A stretch of 64,000 bases of DNA from Sisyra terminalis (GCA_958496175.1 OY292278.1:15686001-15750000); one strand, 5' to 3'. Counted from the stretch's first letter, positions 39,829-50,439 are shown. Made by a program: numbers and translations. The notes: generated by a model not told the origin, from the sequence alone.

Positions 39829-40108
39829 ATCTTAATTATATGGAATTTGTTAAGGACATCCTGGATGAAAGAATCGTCTTTTTGGAAGATAAACTTAATT
39901 GGTAAGTATCAGTGTTATTGAAATTTGTAAGCTATATTCTAATTGAATTTTTTTGGTACAGGTAAAAAGGGTCGATCAAGAAGACATCAGAGAATTATTC
40001 AAGGGATCTGGATGGTTCATCGTTTCTGGGCAGTTCAAAATCGTTCGTGAATCATCATTCAAATTCATAAAGGATACGAAAAGTTTAACTATTAAATCAG
40101 TGGTGTAA
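39829..40108 (+). pseudogene. Orphan last two exons of an unidentified gene, left copy
   Basis: Exon 39829-39901 follows a good acceptor (TTTTCACAG). It reads LNYMEFVKDILDERIVFLED..KLN and ends at a GTAAGT donor. With the acceptor at 39969 (AAAAAG) the frame continues for 46 codons as VDQEDIRELFKGSGWFIVSG, then an FKIVRESSFKFI block, to TAA at 40106-40108. With the more usual acceptor at 39961 (TACAG) it stops at once. I do not recognise the protein. No upstream exons exist between IntS1 and this point, so it looks like a captured genomic gene fragment with its intron, not a retrocopy. It is duplicated in mirror form at 46317-46596. Confidence 0.45.
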
Positions 40109-41074
40109 TTTAGTGCTTCCCTAAATTAATGAACTAAAAGTGATAAGTGAATCAAATTATAGAACTTAAACCATTTATATTGACTAAATTATTATTTTTG
40201 ATATTTATGAGCATATCAATTACTTATAAATCACATATAAAAAATGTTATAAATATCCAAAAAACTTATGTACATTTTATTATGTTATATTGTGTAGTTA
40301 TATCATATTTTTGAGGATTAATAAATTTATATTTTTATAGAAAATATTGTTTCAATTCAATTCACCCCACCAAAAATCTTGGGCATTTTTTTCAGAGTTT
40401 TTTTATTTTTTATTATTATTCCTGTTAAAAAAGGTATTTAAAGGCGTTTTAAGTGTTAAAAAATCCATTAGAAATTTGTTAGTCATGTAAAATTATTAAC
40501 AGAATTTTATATGTAATGATTGATAATCAGAATGCCTCTAAATGCCATTTTTTAACAGGGAAAATATGTAGAAGAGTAGATAGAACAAGGAAAAGGTTGG
40601 TATTTTGTTTCTCGATAGATTATCGAGATGTATCATCAACTATTCAATTCAAATACTATCAATAAATTTAAAGAAAATTTTTCCATCATGCATTTATCAT
40701 ATTATTTGACTTTAAACTGGGAAAGAAGTATAAGTGTCATAAAAAAATAAAAATAAATAAAAGAGTAATGAATGAAAACTAAATCTCATAGAAACTTGCA
40801 AAAGAAAATACCCTTCCCATTTCTTTTTATTTAAAATGATGCTTAGGCAACCCATCATACATTGATGCATGAAATTGTTTCTCAAGTTAAAAGTTTTACA
40901 CCATCTCGCTATTGTTATTGCACATAAATATAATTTTTTGATTACGATTGTAAACTTGATAACACCGAAAAAGTAGCGAAAAACTTTAAAAAGTTTCCAT
41001 GTTTTTCGACATCTTTTGCAAATTTATTTTACACGGAGTAGCTATGGGTCGAATATGGTCGGGAAATTCAAACT
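40109..41074. other. Palindrome arm, non-coding part (left)
   Basis: Follows the gene fragment and is mirrored at 45351-46316. Contains AATAAA near 40319, plausible as the 3' end of the fragment's transcript. Between 40430 and 40560 a short inverted pair (AAAAAAGGTATTTAAAGGCG and complement-like AATGCCATTTTTTAACAGG) is visible. No coding sequence. Confidence 0.5.
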
Positions 41075-41162
41075 ATTTCGATCGAAAAAATATTTCAATT
41101 TTCTACAAATCTCATAAGAATTGTTTATATATGAGTTTTAACGTCATTTACATATATCATCT

Positions 41163-41243
41163 GATAGCCGAGTCGCTAAGGTCGCCGCCACCGCCGCCGT
41201 TGCAACCCATGGTCCCAGGTTCGCATCCCGATTGGTCCCGGAT
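41163..41243 (+). repeat. tRNA-like head 1
   Basis: A box TAGCCGAGTCGCTAAGG (41165-41181) and B box GGTTCGCATCC (41218-41228), spaced like a tRNA with a long variable arm. The GCC repeats between them and the lack of a clear acceptor stem argue against a working tRNA. Mirrored at 45182-45262. Confidence 0.45.
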
Positions 41244-43009
41244 TTTTATAATTTATAATAATTGATTTCTCTTCCTTACAGTTTATAATATACATAATTA
41301 ACATTAATAATTGATTCCAGACATTGCATCATCGAAATAATCGATCGAACAGTTCCAAGCTTTCGGGGTTGGAAATGATCGATCGATCGATGCATTATAT
41401 TTTTCTTTTTATTTTTGCTCATTTTGGCGCGTTTTTTTTTTTTCAAAAAATTAGGGGACCTCGAATTTTATGAAATGGGATTTCGGGAATGGCTTAGTTA
41501 CGCTGCGGGAAGCCTAAAAATCATATCCTTAAATAGAAGTTTTCATTTTTTTTGGAGGAAATTTTAGGGCAAAATCTGAAAAATTGGCCAAAATTGACAC
41601 TTTTTTGCACTTTTTTCAACTTTAACGTCGAATTGTGCGAAAACTATCGATCGTAGGTTAACGATCGATAGCTTATTCGATAGCGCTTGAATTACTCTAT
41701 CGATGGTGTAAATTTAGTCCCGGAAAAGCTTAAGGGGTAAAACTTTTTTTTTCAACTCTCCAGAAATTTCATTTCGTCGACCCGATGCACGTCGATTTTA
41801 TAAAAAAAATTGCTGAATATTTTTTACTCGATTTTTCCAATGAAAATCTCACCATAGCTGCATTACGTTACGATAAAAGCATAATCGAAAAAAATCTCAT
41901 CGATGTCGTTAATGTTTTTTTCCGATATGTAAATTTCATCTATTGTGCGAGCTAATGCATTTAAATAAAAATTTGTTTTGTTAGAAAAAGGATCAAGGAC
42001 CTTAAAATGTCACAATTTTATTCTTCAATTTTTCCAAACGTCACATGGAACACCTATGGTTAAAATTTTTCCGGAAAATTCCAAAAAAATCTCAAGGTCA
42101 AATTTGTTCACCTGTTCGATTTTCATGGAATTTTCCGGAAAAATTTTAACCATAGGTTCTCCATGTGAAGATCGGAAAAGATGTCAATTCACATTGCATA
42201 CTTTTAATGTCCTTGATCCTTTTTTCCCAAAAAAACATAAATGTATTCAAATGGAGTTACGTCACAACATTTTAATCTTTAATATCGAAAGTAACGAATA
42301 AGGAGATCGAAAAGTTGAGATTTTTTGATATAGGGTTTTCGATCGTAACATTGTGTAGCTATGGTGCGAATTTCATCGAAAAATTCGAATAAAAAATAAT
42401 CGATTTTTTTTTATAAAATCGACGTACATCGGGTCGACGAAATGAAATTTCTGGAGAGTTGAAAAAAAAAGTTTTTCCCCTTAAGCTTTTCCGGGACCAT
42501 ATTTACACCATCGATAGAGTAATTCAAGCGCTATCGAATAAGCTAACTATCGATAACCTACGATCGTTAGTTTTCGCTCAAATTGACGTTAAAGTTGAAA
42601 AAAGGGCGAAAAAGTGTCCATTTTGGCCAATTTTTCAGATTCTTTCGGATTTTGGCCGAAAAATTTTCCTCAAAAAAATGAAAAATACAAAAAAAGGATA
42701 TGATTTTTAGGCTTCCCGCATCATCCTTATGCCATACACCAAATCCTATTTTGCTAAAATCGAAAATTCGATATCCTCCCCCTCAATTTTTCGGGAATGA
42801 CGTCATTTGATGACGTCACATATGCGGGACCAAAAAAAAAAAAAATTTATAACTCATCGATCGATCGATCGATCCATTTCCAACCCCGACAGGCTGGAAC
42901 TTCTCGATCGAATATTTCGTCCTTACAAACTCTGGAAACAAGGATTAATGTTATTACATGATATTATATGCTGTAAGGAATAATTATTAATTATAATATT
43001 TGAAAAAAA

Positions 43010-43085
43010 ACCTGGGTCCATCCGGGAATCGAACTCATGATCTTCCGCTTGAGAGGCGCCGCTCATATCCACTTGGCCACGTGAG
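43010..43085 (-). repeat. tRNA-Leu-like head 2
   Basis: On the - strand: A box GTGGCCAAGTGG, a CTCTCAAG segment like the anticodon loop of tRNA-Leu(CAA), and B box GAGTTCGATTCCC. Better preserved than head 1, but acceptor-stem pairing is not clear. Mirrored at 43340-43415. Confidence 0.5.
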
Positions 43086-43339
43086 TTATATTTATTGTTC
43101 GTTAAAACTCATATTTAAACAATTTTTAATCAATCGAGACTTTGAAATTTTTTCAAGTTAGTTCTAAGAGTTAAGCTATAGTATCATAGATGGAAACAAA
43201 AACAATTTATGTTTTTGTTTAAGTTTTTACTGCCATCTATAGAAATTTTGAAATATCTATATTTCGATCGAAAAAAATTTCAAAGTCCCGATTGATTAAA
43301 AATTGTTTAAATATGAGTTTTAACGAACAATAAATATAA

Positions 43340-43415
43340 CTCACGTGGCCAAGTGGATATGAGCGGCGCCTCTCAAGCGGAAGATCATGAGTTCGATTCC
43401 CGGATGGACCCAGGT
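43340..43415 (+). repeat. tRNA-Leu-like head 3 (mirror of head 2)
   Basis: A box TGGCCAAGTGG (43346-43356), CTCTCAAG loop-like segment, B box GAGTTCGATTCCC (43389-43401). Mirror image of 43010-43085. Confidence 0.5.
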
Positions 43416-45181
43416 TTTTTTTCAAATATTATAATTAATAATTATTCCTTACAGCATATAATATCATGTAATAACATTAATCCTTGTTTCCAGAGTTTGT
43501 AAGGACGAAATATTCGATCGAGAAGTTCCAGCCTGTCGGGGTTGGAAATGGATCGATCGATCGATCGATGAGTTATAAATTTTTTTTTTTTTTGGTCCCG
43601 CATATGTGACGTCATCAAATGACGTCATTCCCGAAAAATTGAGGGGGAGGATATCGAATTTTCGATTTTAGCAAAATAGGATTTGGTGTATGGCATAAGG
43701 ATGATGCGGGAAGCCTAAAAATCATATCCTTTTTTTGTATTTTTCATTTTTTTGAGGAAAATTTTTCGGCCAAAATCCGAAAGAATCTGAAAAATTGGCC
43801 AAAATGGACACTTTTTCGCCCTTTTTTCAACTTTAACGTCAATTTGAGCGAAAACTAACGATCGTAGGTTATCGATAGTTAGCTTATTCGATAGCGCTTG
43901 AATTACTCTATCGATGGTGTAAATATGGTCCCGGAAGAGCTTAAGGGGAAAAACTTTTTTTTTCAACTCTCCAGAAATTTCATTTCGTCGACCCGATGTA
44001 CGTCGATTTTATAAAAAAAAATCGATTATTTTTTATTCGAATTTTTCGATGAAATTCGCACCATAGCTACACAATGTTACGATCGAAAACCCTATATCAA
44101 AAAATCTCAACTTTTCGATCTCCTTATTCGTTACTTTCGATATTAAAGATTAAAATGTTGTGACGTAACTCCATTTGAATACATTTATGTTTTTTTGGGA
44201 AAAAAGGATCAAGGACATTAAAAGTATGCAATGTGAATTGACATCTTTTCCGATCTTCACATGGAGAACCTATGGTTAAAATTTTTCCGGAAAATTCCAT
44301 GAAAATCGAACAGGTGAACAAATTTGACCTTGAGATTTTTTTGGAATTTTCCGGAAAAATTTTAACCATAGGTGTTCCATGTGACGTTTGGAAAAATTGA
44401 AGAATAAAATTGTGACATTTTAAGGTCCTTGATCCTTTTTCTAACAAAACAAATTTTTATTTAAATGCATTAGCTCGCACAATAGATGAAATTTACATAT
44501 CGGAAAAAAACATTAACGACATCGATGAGATTTTTTTCGATTATGCTTTTATCGTAACGTAATGCAGCTATGGTGAGATTTTCATTGGAAAAATCGAGTA
44601 AAAAATATTCAGCAATTTTTTTTATAAAATCGACGTGCATCGGGTCGACGAAATGAAATTTCTGGAGAGTTGAAAAAAAAAGTTTTACCCCTTAAGCTTT
44701 TCCGGGACTAAATTTACACCATCGATAGAGTAATTCAAGCGCTATCGAATAAGCTATCGATCGTTAACCTACGATCGATAGTTTTCGCACAATTCGACGT
44801 TAAAGTTGAAAAAAGTGCAAAAAAGTGTCAATTTTGGCCAATTTTTCAGATTTTGCCCTAAAATTTCCTCCAAAAAAAATGAAAACTTCTATTTAAGGAT
44901 ATGATTTTTAGGCTTCCCGCAGCGTAACTAAGCCATTCCCGAAATCCCATTTCATAAAATTCGAGGTCCCCTAATTTTTTGAAAAAAAAAAAACGCGCCA
45001 AAATGAGCAAAAATAAAAAGAAAAATATAATGCATCGATCGATCGATCATTTCCAACCCCGAAAGCTTGGAACTGTTCGATCGATTATTTCGATGATGCA
45101 ATGTCTGGAATCAATTATTAATGTTAATTATGTATATTATAAACTGTAAGGAAGAGAAATCAATTATTATAAATTATAAAA

Positions 45182-45262
45182 ATCCGGGACCAATCGGGAT
45201 GCGAACCTGGGACCATGGGTTGCAACGGCGGCGGTGGCGGCGACCTTAGCGACTCGGCTATC
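45182..45262 (-). repeat. tRNA-like head 4 (mirror of head 1)
   Basis: Reverse-complement copy of 41163-41243, with the same A and B boxes on the - strand. Confidence 0.45.
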
Positions 45263-46316
45263 AGATGATATATGTAAATGACGTTAAAACTCATATATAA
45301 ACAATTCTTATGAGATTTGTAGAAAATTGAAATATTTTTTCGATCGAAATAGTTTGAATTTCCCGACCATATTCGACCCATAGCTACTCCGTGTAAAATA
45401 AATTTGCAAAAGATGTCGAAAAACATGGAAACTTTTTAAAGTTTTTCGCTACTTTTTCGGTGTTATCAAGTTTACAATCGTAATCAAAAAATTATATTTA
45501 TGTGCAATAACAATAGCGAGATGGTGTAAAACTTTTAACTTGAGAAACAATTTCATGCATCAATGTATGATGGGTTGCCTAAGCATCATTTTAAATAAAA
45601 AGAAATGGGAAGGGTATTTTCTTTTGCAAGTTTCTATGAGATTTAGTTTTCATTCATTACTCTTTTATTTATTTTTATTTTTTTATGACACTTATACTTC
45701 TTTCCCAGTTTAAAGTCAAATAATATGATAAATGCATGATGGAAAAATTTTCTTTAAATTTATTGATAGTATTTGAATTGAATAGTTGATGATACATCTC
45801 GATAATCTATCGAGAAACAAAATACCAACCTTTTCCTTGTTCTATCTACTCTTCTACATATTTTCCCTGTTAAAAAATGGCATTTAGAGGCATTCTGATT
45901 ATCAATCATTACATATAAAATTCTGTTAATAATTTTACATGACTAACAAATTTCTAATGGATTTTTTAACACTTAAAACGCCTTTAAATACCTTTTTTAA
46001 CAGGAATAATAATAAAAAATAAAAAAACTCTGAAAAAAATGCCCAAGATTTTTGGTGGGGTGAATTGAATTGAAACAATATTTTCTATAAAAATATAAAT
46101 TTATTAATCCTCAAAAATATGATATAACTACACAATATAACATAATAAAATGTACATAAGTTTTTTGGATATTTATAACATTTTTTATATGTGATTTATA
46201 AGTAATTGATATGCTCATAAATATCAAAAATAATAATTTAGTCAATATAAATGGTTTAAGTTCTATAATTTGATTCACTTATCACTTTTAGTTCATTAAT
46301 TTAGGGAAGCACTAAA

Positions 46317-46596
46317 TTACACCACTGATTTAATAGTTAAACTTTTCGTATCCTTTATGAATTTGAATGATGATTCACGAACGATTTTGAACTGCCCAGA
46401 AACGATGAACCATCCAGATCCCTTGAATAATTCTCTGATGTCTTCTTGATCGACCCTTTTTACCTGTACCAAAAAAATTCAATTAGAATATAGCTTACAA
46501 ATTTCAATAACACTGATACTTGCCAATTAAGTTTATCTTCCAAAAAGACGATACTTTCATCCAGGATGTCCTTAACATATTCCATATAATTAAAAT
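46317..46596 (-). pseudogene. Orphan last two exons, right copy
   Basis: Mirror of 39829-40108. Exon 46596-46524 differs at several positions (F to Y, R to S and L to F in the frame used) and its donor reads GCAAGT instead of GTAAGT. The last exon 46455-46317 is identical to the left copy. No upstream exons lie between it and the protease gene, so this copy is also an orphan. Which copy, if either, is transcribed cannot be told from sequence. Confidence 0.45.
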
Positions 46597-46893
46597 CTGT
46601 GAAAATAAATCACTATTAATTATTTGAATAAATCATACTTTCAAAAACACAACGGAACTTAAAGATTTTTGATAATATTCCGCAACGCAGTTAATGTTCC
46701 TAGTAATCGATAAAGTATTTATTCAAAAAAAATATTTAAATTACAGCTTCTCGTTAGTTGATTGAAAATTTTGTTTTAAGATAACAATAGTATAACTCCA
46801 ATCGTAACCCGATATCGCCAAAATAAATATTTACCTTTCAAGGGTAAAAAAATATGATTAGTACTAGTATTAGTTTATGTACTTGATTCTTAA

Positions 46894-47598
46894 GGGTGGA
46901 TTAGAACGTAAAAAAAAATGACTTTTTAAAACTGCTGCCATTTTTTTTAGAGATATAAAAAAACGGTCTTCGGCATGTAAAAGTTGAAGTTTTGAACTAT
47001 TTTTTTTATTTGCCCCGATATGTCCCCCCTCTCCCTTTTACAGCGCTTTGAAAAAGGGTCCTTAAAAAGGAGGAGGCAAACGGGAGACAAGTTTTCTCGG
47101 AAACCGGAAGTCGGATAATGATTTTCCAAAGAATGTAGGTTTTGGTAATGCGTCTTCTTGGTACTGAACTTCGAAAATCCGAAAAAAGTTGAAAATTCAC
47201 AAAATGGCGCGACTTTGAAAAAAAAGTTAAAAAAAACGACCTTTTTTTGGACCTTTCGCCCTCTCCCACTTTGAGGGGGTGGGAGTTTTGGCCAATTTCA
47301 GAGGTTCAGTACCAAGAAGATGTGTTGAACTATAACACTTTCCAGTTTCAAGTCAATCCGTCGGATAGTTTCTGAGAAATCTTGTCTCCCAGTTTTAAAA
47401 AGTTGATTTCGAGAAAAACGCATTTAAAGTTTTTTTAAGATATTTTTTTTATGATATTATCAATTTATTCAACTTTTATCAGTGAAAATACATTAGTCAG
47501 CTATTGCAATCCTTTTAACACGTTATTCTTGAATGTTATAAGAAGACATTTATAGAAAAAAAAATCGAATTTTTTTTTTTTCTGACGGTGATCCACCC
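46894..47598. mobile_element. TTAA-flanked non-autonomous element
   Basis: Tips GGGTGGATTA and TGATCCACCC flanked by TTAA on each side (46890-46893, 47599-47602), the duplication made by piggyBac-type transposases. About 705 bp, no transposase. It begins 10 bp beyond the right edge of the large palindrome. The 60-87 codon - strand frames inside it are not genes. Confidence 0.65.
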
Positions 47599-47766
47599 TT
47601 AATTAAATTTCAGCATTCGAGTTGATAAATTTTAAGTTATTTTGGGGAAATGACTGGAATCAGCATTAGTTACCTTACCCAATAACTAATGAACTTGTTT
47701 GGACAAAAATTTTCATTTTTAATTGTCAAAAAATGATAATTAAATGCGTTGACAATATAACAAATA

Positions 47767-50439
47767 ATGTGGGCTGTATTTTATTCAACTTTTCTGATAA
47801 TTTTATCTGTTTTAAGTATAAACGTTGGAATTTGTGGGGTATCATTAAACCGAGGATTTAGAATCATAAACGGAACTAAGATAAGCATAACTGATTTTCC
47901 GTACATTGTAAAAGCTAACATTTATTCAAAATATGAATGCAAAAATTGAAATCTATAGGTTTCAGTATCCTTAAGAGGAACTCATACATGTGGTGGCAGT
48001 ATCCTAAAAGCTAACTGGATCCTAACAGCGGCCCATTGCATACCGAAAGGCAACAGTTTTCTTTCTTCTCCACGTAATTTTAAAATCCACGCAGGTATAA
48101 CAAAGCTCTCCGAAAAGCATTCAAATATTCAATCTCTACAAGTTCTTGAAATTTTCGTCCATCCGATTTTCAAAGCTAGTAATTATACATTTGCAGATAT
48201 TGCATTGTTACTCGTAAGTATGAGTAGAAGTTAGAGTGCATAAAAAATATATATTTTTTTCTTCAAATCAAATTTAAACCCTTCCTAGGGCAGGGGTTTT
48301 CAACGTTTTTGAATCTAGGAGCAAATTGTATAAAAAATATATAAAACATTAGGGTGATTTTTTTTGACTTTTTTGGTCCCATCGTGAAATTTTGTTGGAA
48401 ATACCAAAAAAAAAAAAAAATCTCTGAAAGTTTGAGCCCTTAATATTAATTTGAAGTCCTCGACCAAGACGTGTAAAGATTTCCCATTGAAAATACACGG
48501 AAACTCTGATTTTTTATTTTTAAATTTCTATATCTCAGCGGCATTTCATGGGATCACTTTTACCGAAGATGGTTTTTTCTCAGAATTAAACACTACAAAA
48601 GTGCCCATTGCAACAAAGTCTTAATTCACACCGGTGAGGTAGTACGGGCCACTGAACCTGATTTTTCCATAAAATTCGCGTTTTTTTTGCATTTATCTCG
48701 TAAATAACAAGAGCTACAGAAAAATTATAAATAAAAAACTTGTAGAGAATTTGATTTCCTACAAAAAAGTTCCTGTAGACCAAATCGCGAAGATCAATAT
48801 TAAACGAGACATTAAGCCTTAAATTTTATGGAAAAATCAGGTTCAGTGGCCCGTACTACCTCACCGGTGTGAGTTACGACTTTGTCGCAATGGGCATTTT
48901 TGTAGAGCGTTTAATTCTGAGAAAAAACCATCTTCGGTAAAAGCGATCTCATGAAATGCCGCTGAGATATAGAAATTTAAAAATAAAAAATCAGAGTTTC
49001 CGTGTATTTTCGATGTGAAATCTTTACACGTCTTGGTCGAGGACTTAAAATTAATATTAAGGGCTCAAACTTTCAGAGATTTTTTTTTTGGTATTTCCAA
49101 CAAAATTTCACGATGGGACCAAAAAAAGTCAAAAAAAAAATCACCCTAATAAAACATATAAAAGTTATACTTACTATAATCAAATATATAAAATAATCAA
49201 AAATCTATGAACAAAATACAAAATTGGAATATTTTTTGATGTGGAGGCTTAACGGTGATGAGGTTTATGTTTCCATGAATCCTGCAGGAATATCATTGAA
49301 AACTCCTGCCATAAGATGGTAAAACTTTCACAGAATTTAAAACCTAAATCTTCAATTAAAGTTTCCATAATGTTCGTAATATTACTGCCATATTGCACGG
49401 TAATATTACATTTAATTGGTAAAATTATTCAAAGGATTAGGATCAAATAATAATCAGTCAAAACTATTTATTACATGCGCTTGTATGTTTGTATTTTTGG
49501 TATTAATAAAAATTGTCTATGATATTTCAGAACGCCTGAGGAAGGCTCAATAACCGGGCCGAAACGTCGCGCATGTAATAAATAGTTTTGACTGATTATT
49601 ATTTGATCCTAGTCCTCTGAATATTTTTACCAATTTATCATCATCGTGGATCTGAAACTCTACAATAATTACATTTAATGAATTTATAAAAGTATCTCGG
49701 CACTAAATTAGTAAAATGAAAATCACTTTAGCGATATTTCACTGCAGTTTTGTTGAAATATTAGAAATTTTCCTCAAGTTCAAAGTATATTCTTTCAGCT
49801 GGATGGGTTTTTAAATTTTACATTAAGCATTCAACCGATCAATTTACCGAGGAAATATGCGAATCCTAGTTTCAATATTCAAGGATATATAAGCGGCGAC
49901 TGCTTTTTTGCTGGTTGGGGAATTGATAATTACGAAGATGAAAGTAACAATGATTTTCTGCGATTAATTTTGAGCAAAATTGATATTCCAGTAAAAAAAT
50001 TTTAAGATACATTTTCAAACCTTTCTGACCATTTATTGGCATTTAATGCAACTTTATTGAGCGACAGAAAATGTTTACGTGCAGTTCCATTTGAATACTA
50101 TTCGTTCGATCAATTATGTTCCCATAATCACAATGCTTTTGCTTTTTACGTAAGGAAGTACGTTGAAAATTTTTGAATAATTTTAATAAATTTTTGATGC
50201 AATTTTAGGGTGATTCAGGTGGAGCTTTAATATGTCCGTTTTATCAAGAGGGACATCAGCAAGTGGGAGTGCTTTCGTATGGAGTGGAAAAGTATTTATA
50301 TTATACGAAGGTTTCCTACCACCTTAAGTACATTGATTTTTATTTAAGAAGAAATCTGTCAGGAAATTCCATTAGAAGCTCCTTCTTTTTTAAGTTCTTT
50401 TTATTTGTAAATATCGCAATATTATATTTTAATTGTTAA
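47767..50439 (+). CDS. Chymotrypsin-family serine protease, probably disrupted
   Basis: Secreted S1 protease. Exons 47767-47907, 47959-48213, 49799-50149 and 50209-50439 join in phase. Signal peptide about residues 1-25 (MWAVFYSTFLIILSVLS...), zymogen cleavage site FRIING, catalytic His in TAAHC, Asp in DIALL, Ser in GDSGG. Oddities: an in-frame TAA at 50003-50005 between the Asp and Ser exon blocks, inside an A/T run; the Cys normally two residues before GDSGG is replaced (AFAFYGDSGG); a hydrophobic C-terminal tail (FFFKFFLFVNIAILYF) could be a membrane or GPI-anchor signal. The possible intron 49991-50061 would remove the stop but shifts the frame. Either a pseudogene or an assembly error at the homopolymer. 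Specificity is not predictable. Confidence 0.75.
48350..49148. mobile_element. Foldback non-autonomous hAT-like element
   Basis: In the long intron of the protease gene. Tips TAGGGTGATT and AATCACCCTA, flanked by exact 9 bp repeats ATAAAACAT (48341-48349, 49149-49157; the true duplication may be 8 bp). Arms of about 300 bp mirror closely (CCACTGAACCTGATTTTTCC against its complement). Related to 1766-2701. Confidence 0.8.
49416..49633. repeat. Stem-loop repeat with hammerhead-like core
   Basis: Arms of about 65 bp pair end to end (TTGGTAAAATTATTCA with GAATATTTTTACCAA; CTATTTATTACATGCGC 49464-49480 with 49569-49585). The loop contains CTGAGGA (49536-49542), a GGCTC/GGGCC hairpin and GAAACGTC (49561-49568), the hammerhead order of parts. 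As at 7901, one extra base (A) follows the core. Lies in the protease intron. Confidence 0.6.

Larger units (their letters stand above)
41075..43150. repeat. Foldback unit with tRNA-like ends, left copy
   Basis: Itself a diverged palindrome centred near 42106. The half 41075-42100 mirrors 42110-43150: CTATCGATGGTGTAAAT, TTCATTTCGTCGACCCGATG, ATTTTTCCGGAAAATTCC, GGCTTCCCGC and GGGGTTGGAAATG all recur inverted. Tandem GATC/CGAT runs occur at 41379-41392 and 42858-42873. A tRNA-like head sits near each end, pointing inward. No convincing protein: the open frames here have mirror partners and AT-rich composition. Confidence 0.8.
43275..45350. repeat. Foldback unit with tRNA-like ends, right copy
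   Basis: Exact-looking reverse complement of 41075-43150, so four half-units of the same sequence are present in the window. Contains paired TGACGTCA sites (43608-43628 region) also present in the left copy near 42797-42818. Confidence 0.8.
39542..46883. repeat. Giant 7.3 kb palindrome
   Basis: Left arm 39542-43155 and right arm 43270-46883 are reverse complements around a spacer of about 115 bp. Matching coordinates sum to 86425. Three pairs of mirrored open frames (40999-41265/45160-45426, 41978-42301/44124-44447, 42459-42710/43715-43966) translate identically, so the inner arms look essentially identical. The outer 360 bp (39542-39903 against 46522-46883) differ at roughly 5-7% of positions by eye. 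Each arm contains the end of an unidentified gene and a foldback unit with tRNA-like ends. The interior is unusually rich in CGAT/TCGA strings. A fold-back assembly error is the main alternative. Confidence 0.9.

Noticed and set aside
39829..39901. An extra 3' exon of IntS1
   Set aside because: IntS1 already ends at 38704 with the family's conserved C-terminus, and this exon shows no similarity to it.
40999..45426. Mirrored open frames of 83-107 codons in the palindrome arms
   Set aside because: They are mirror copies of repeat sequence, AT-rich, without family motifs, and their identity only reflects arm identity.
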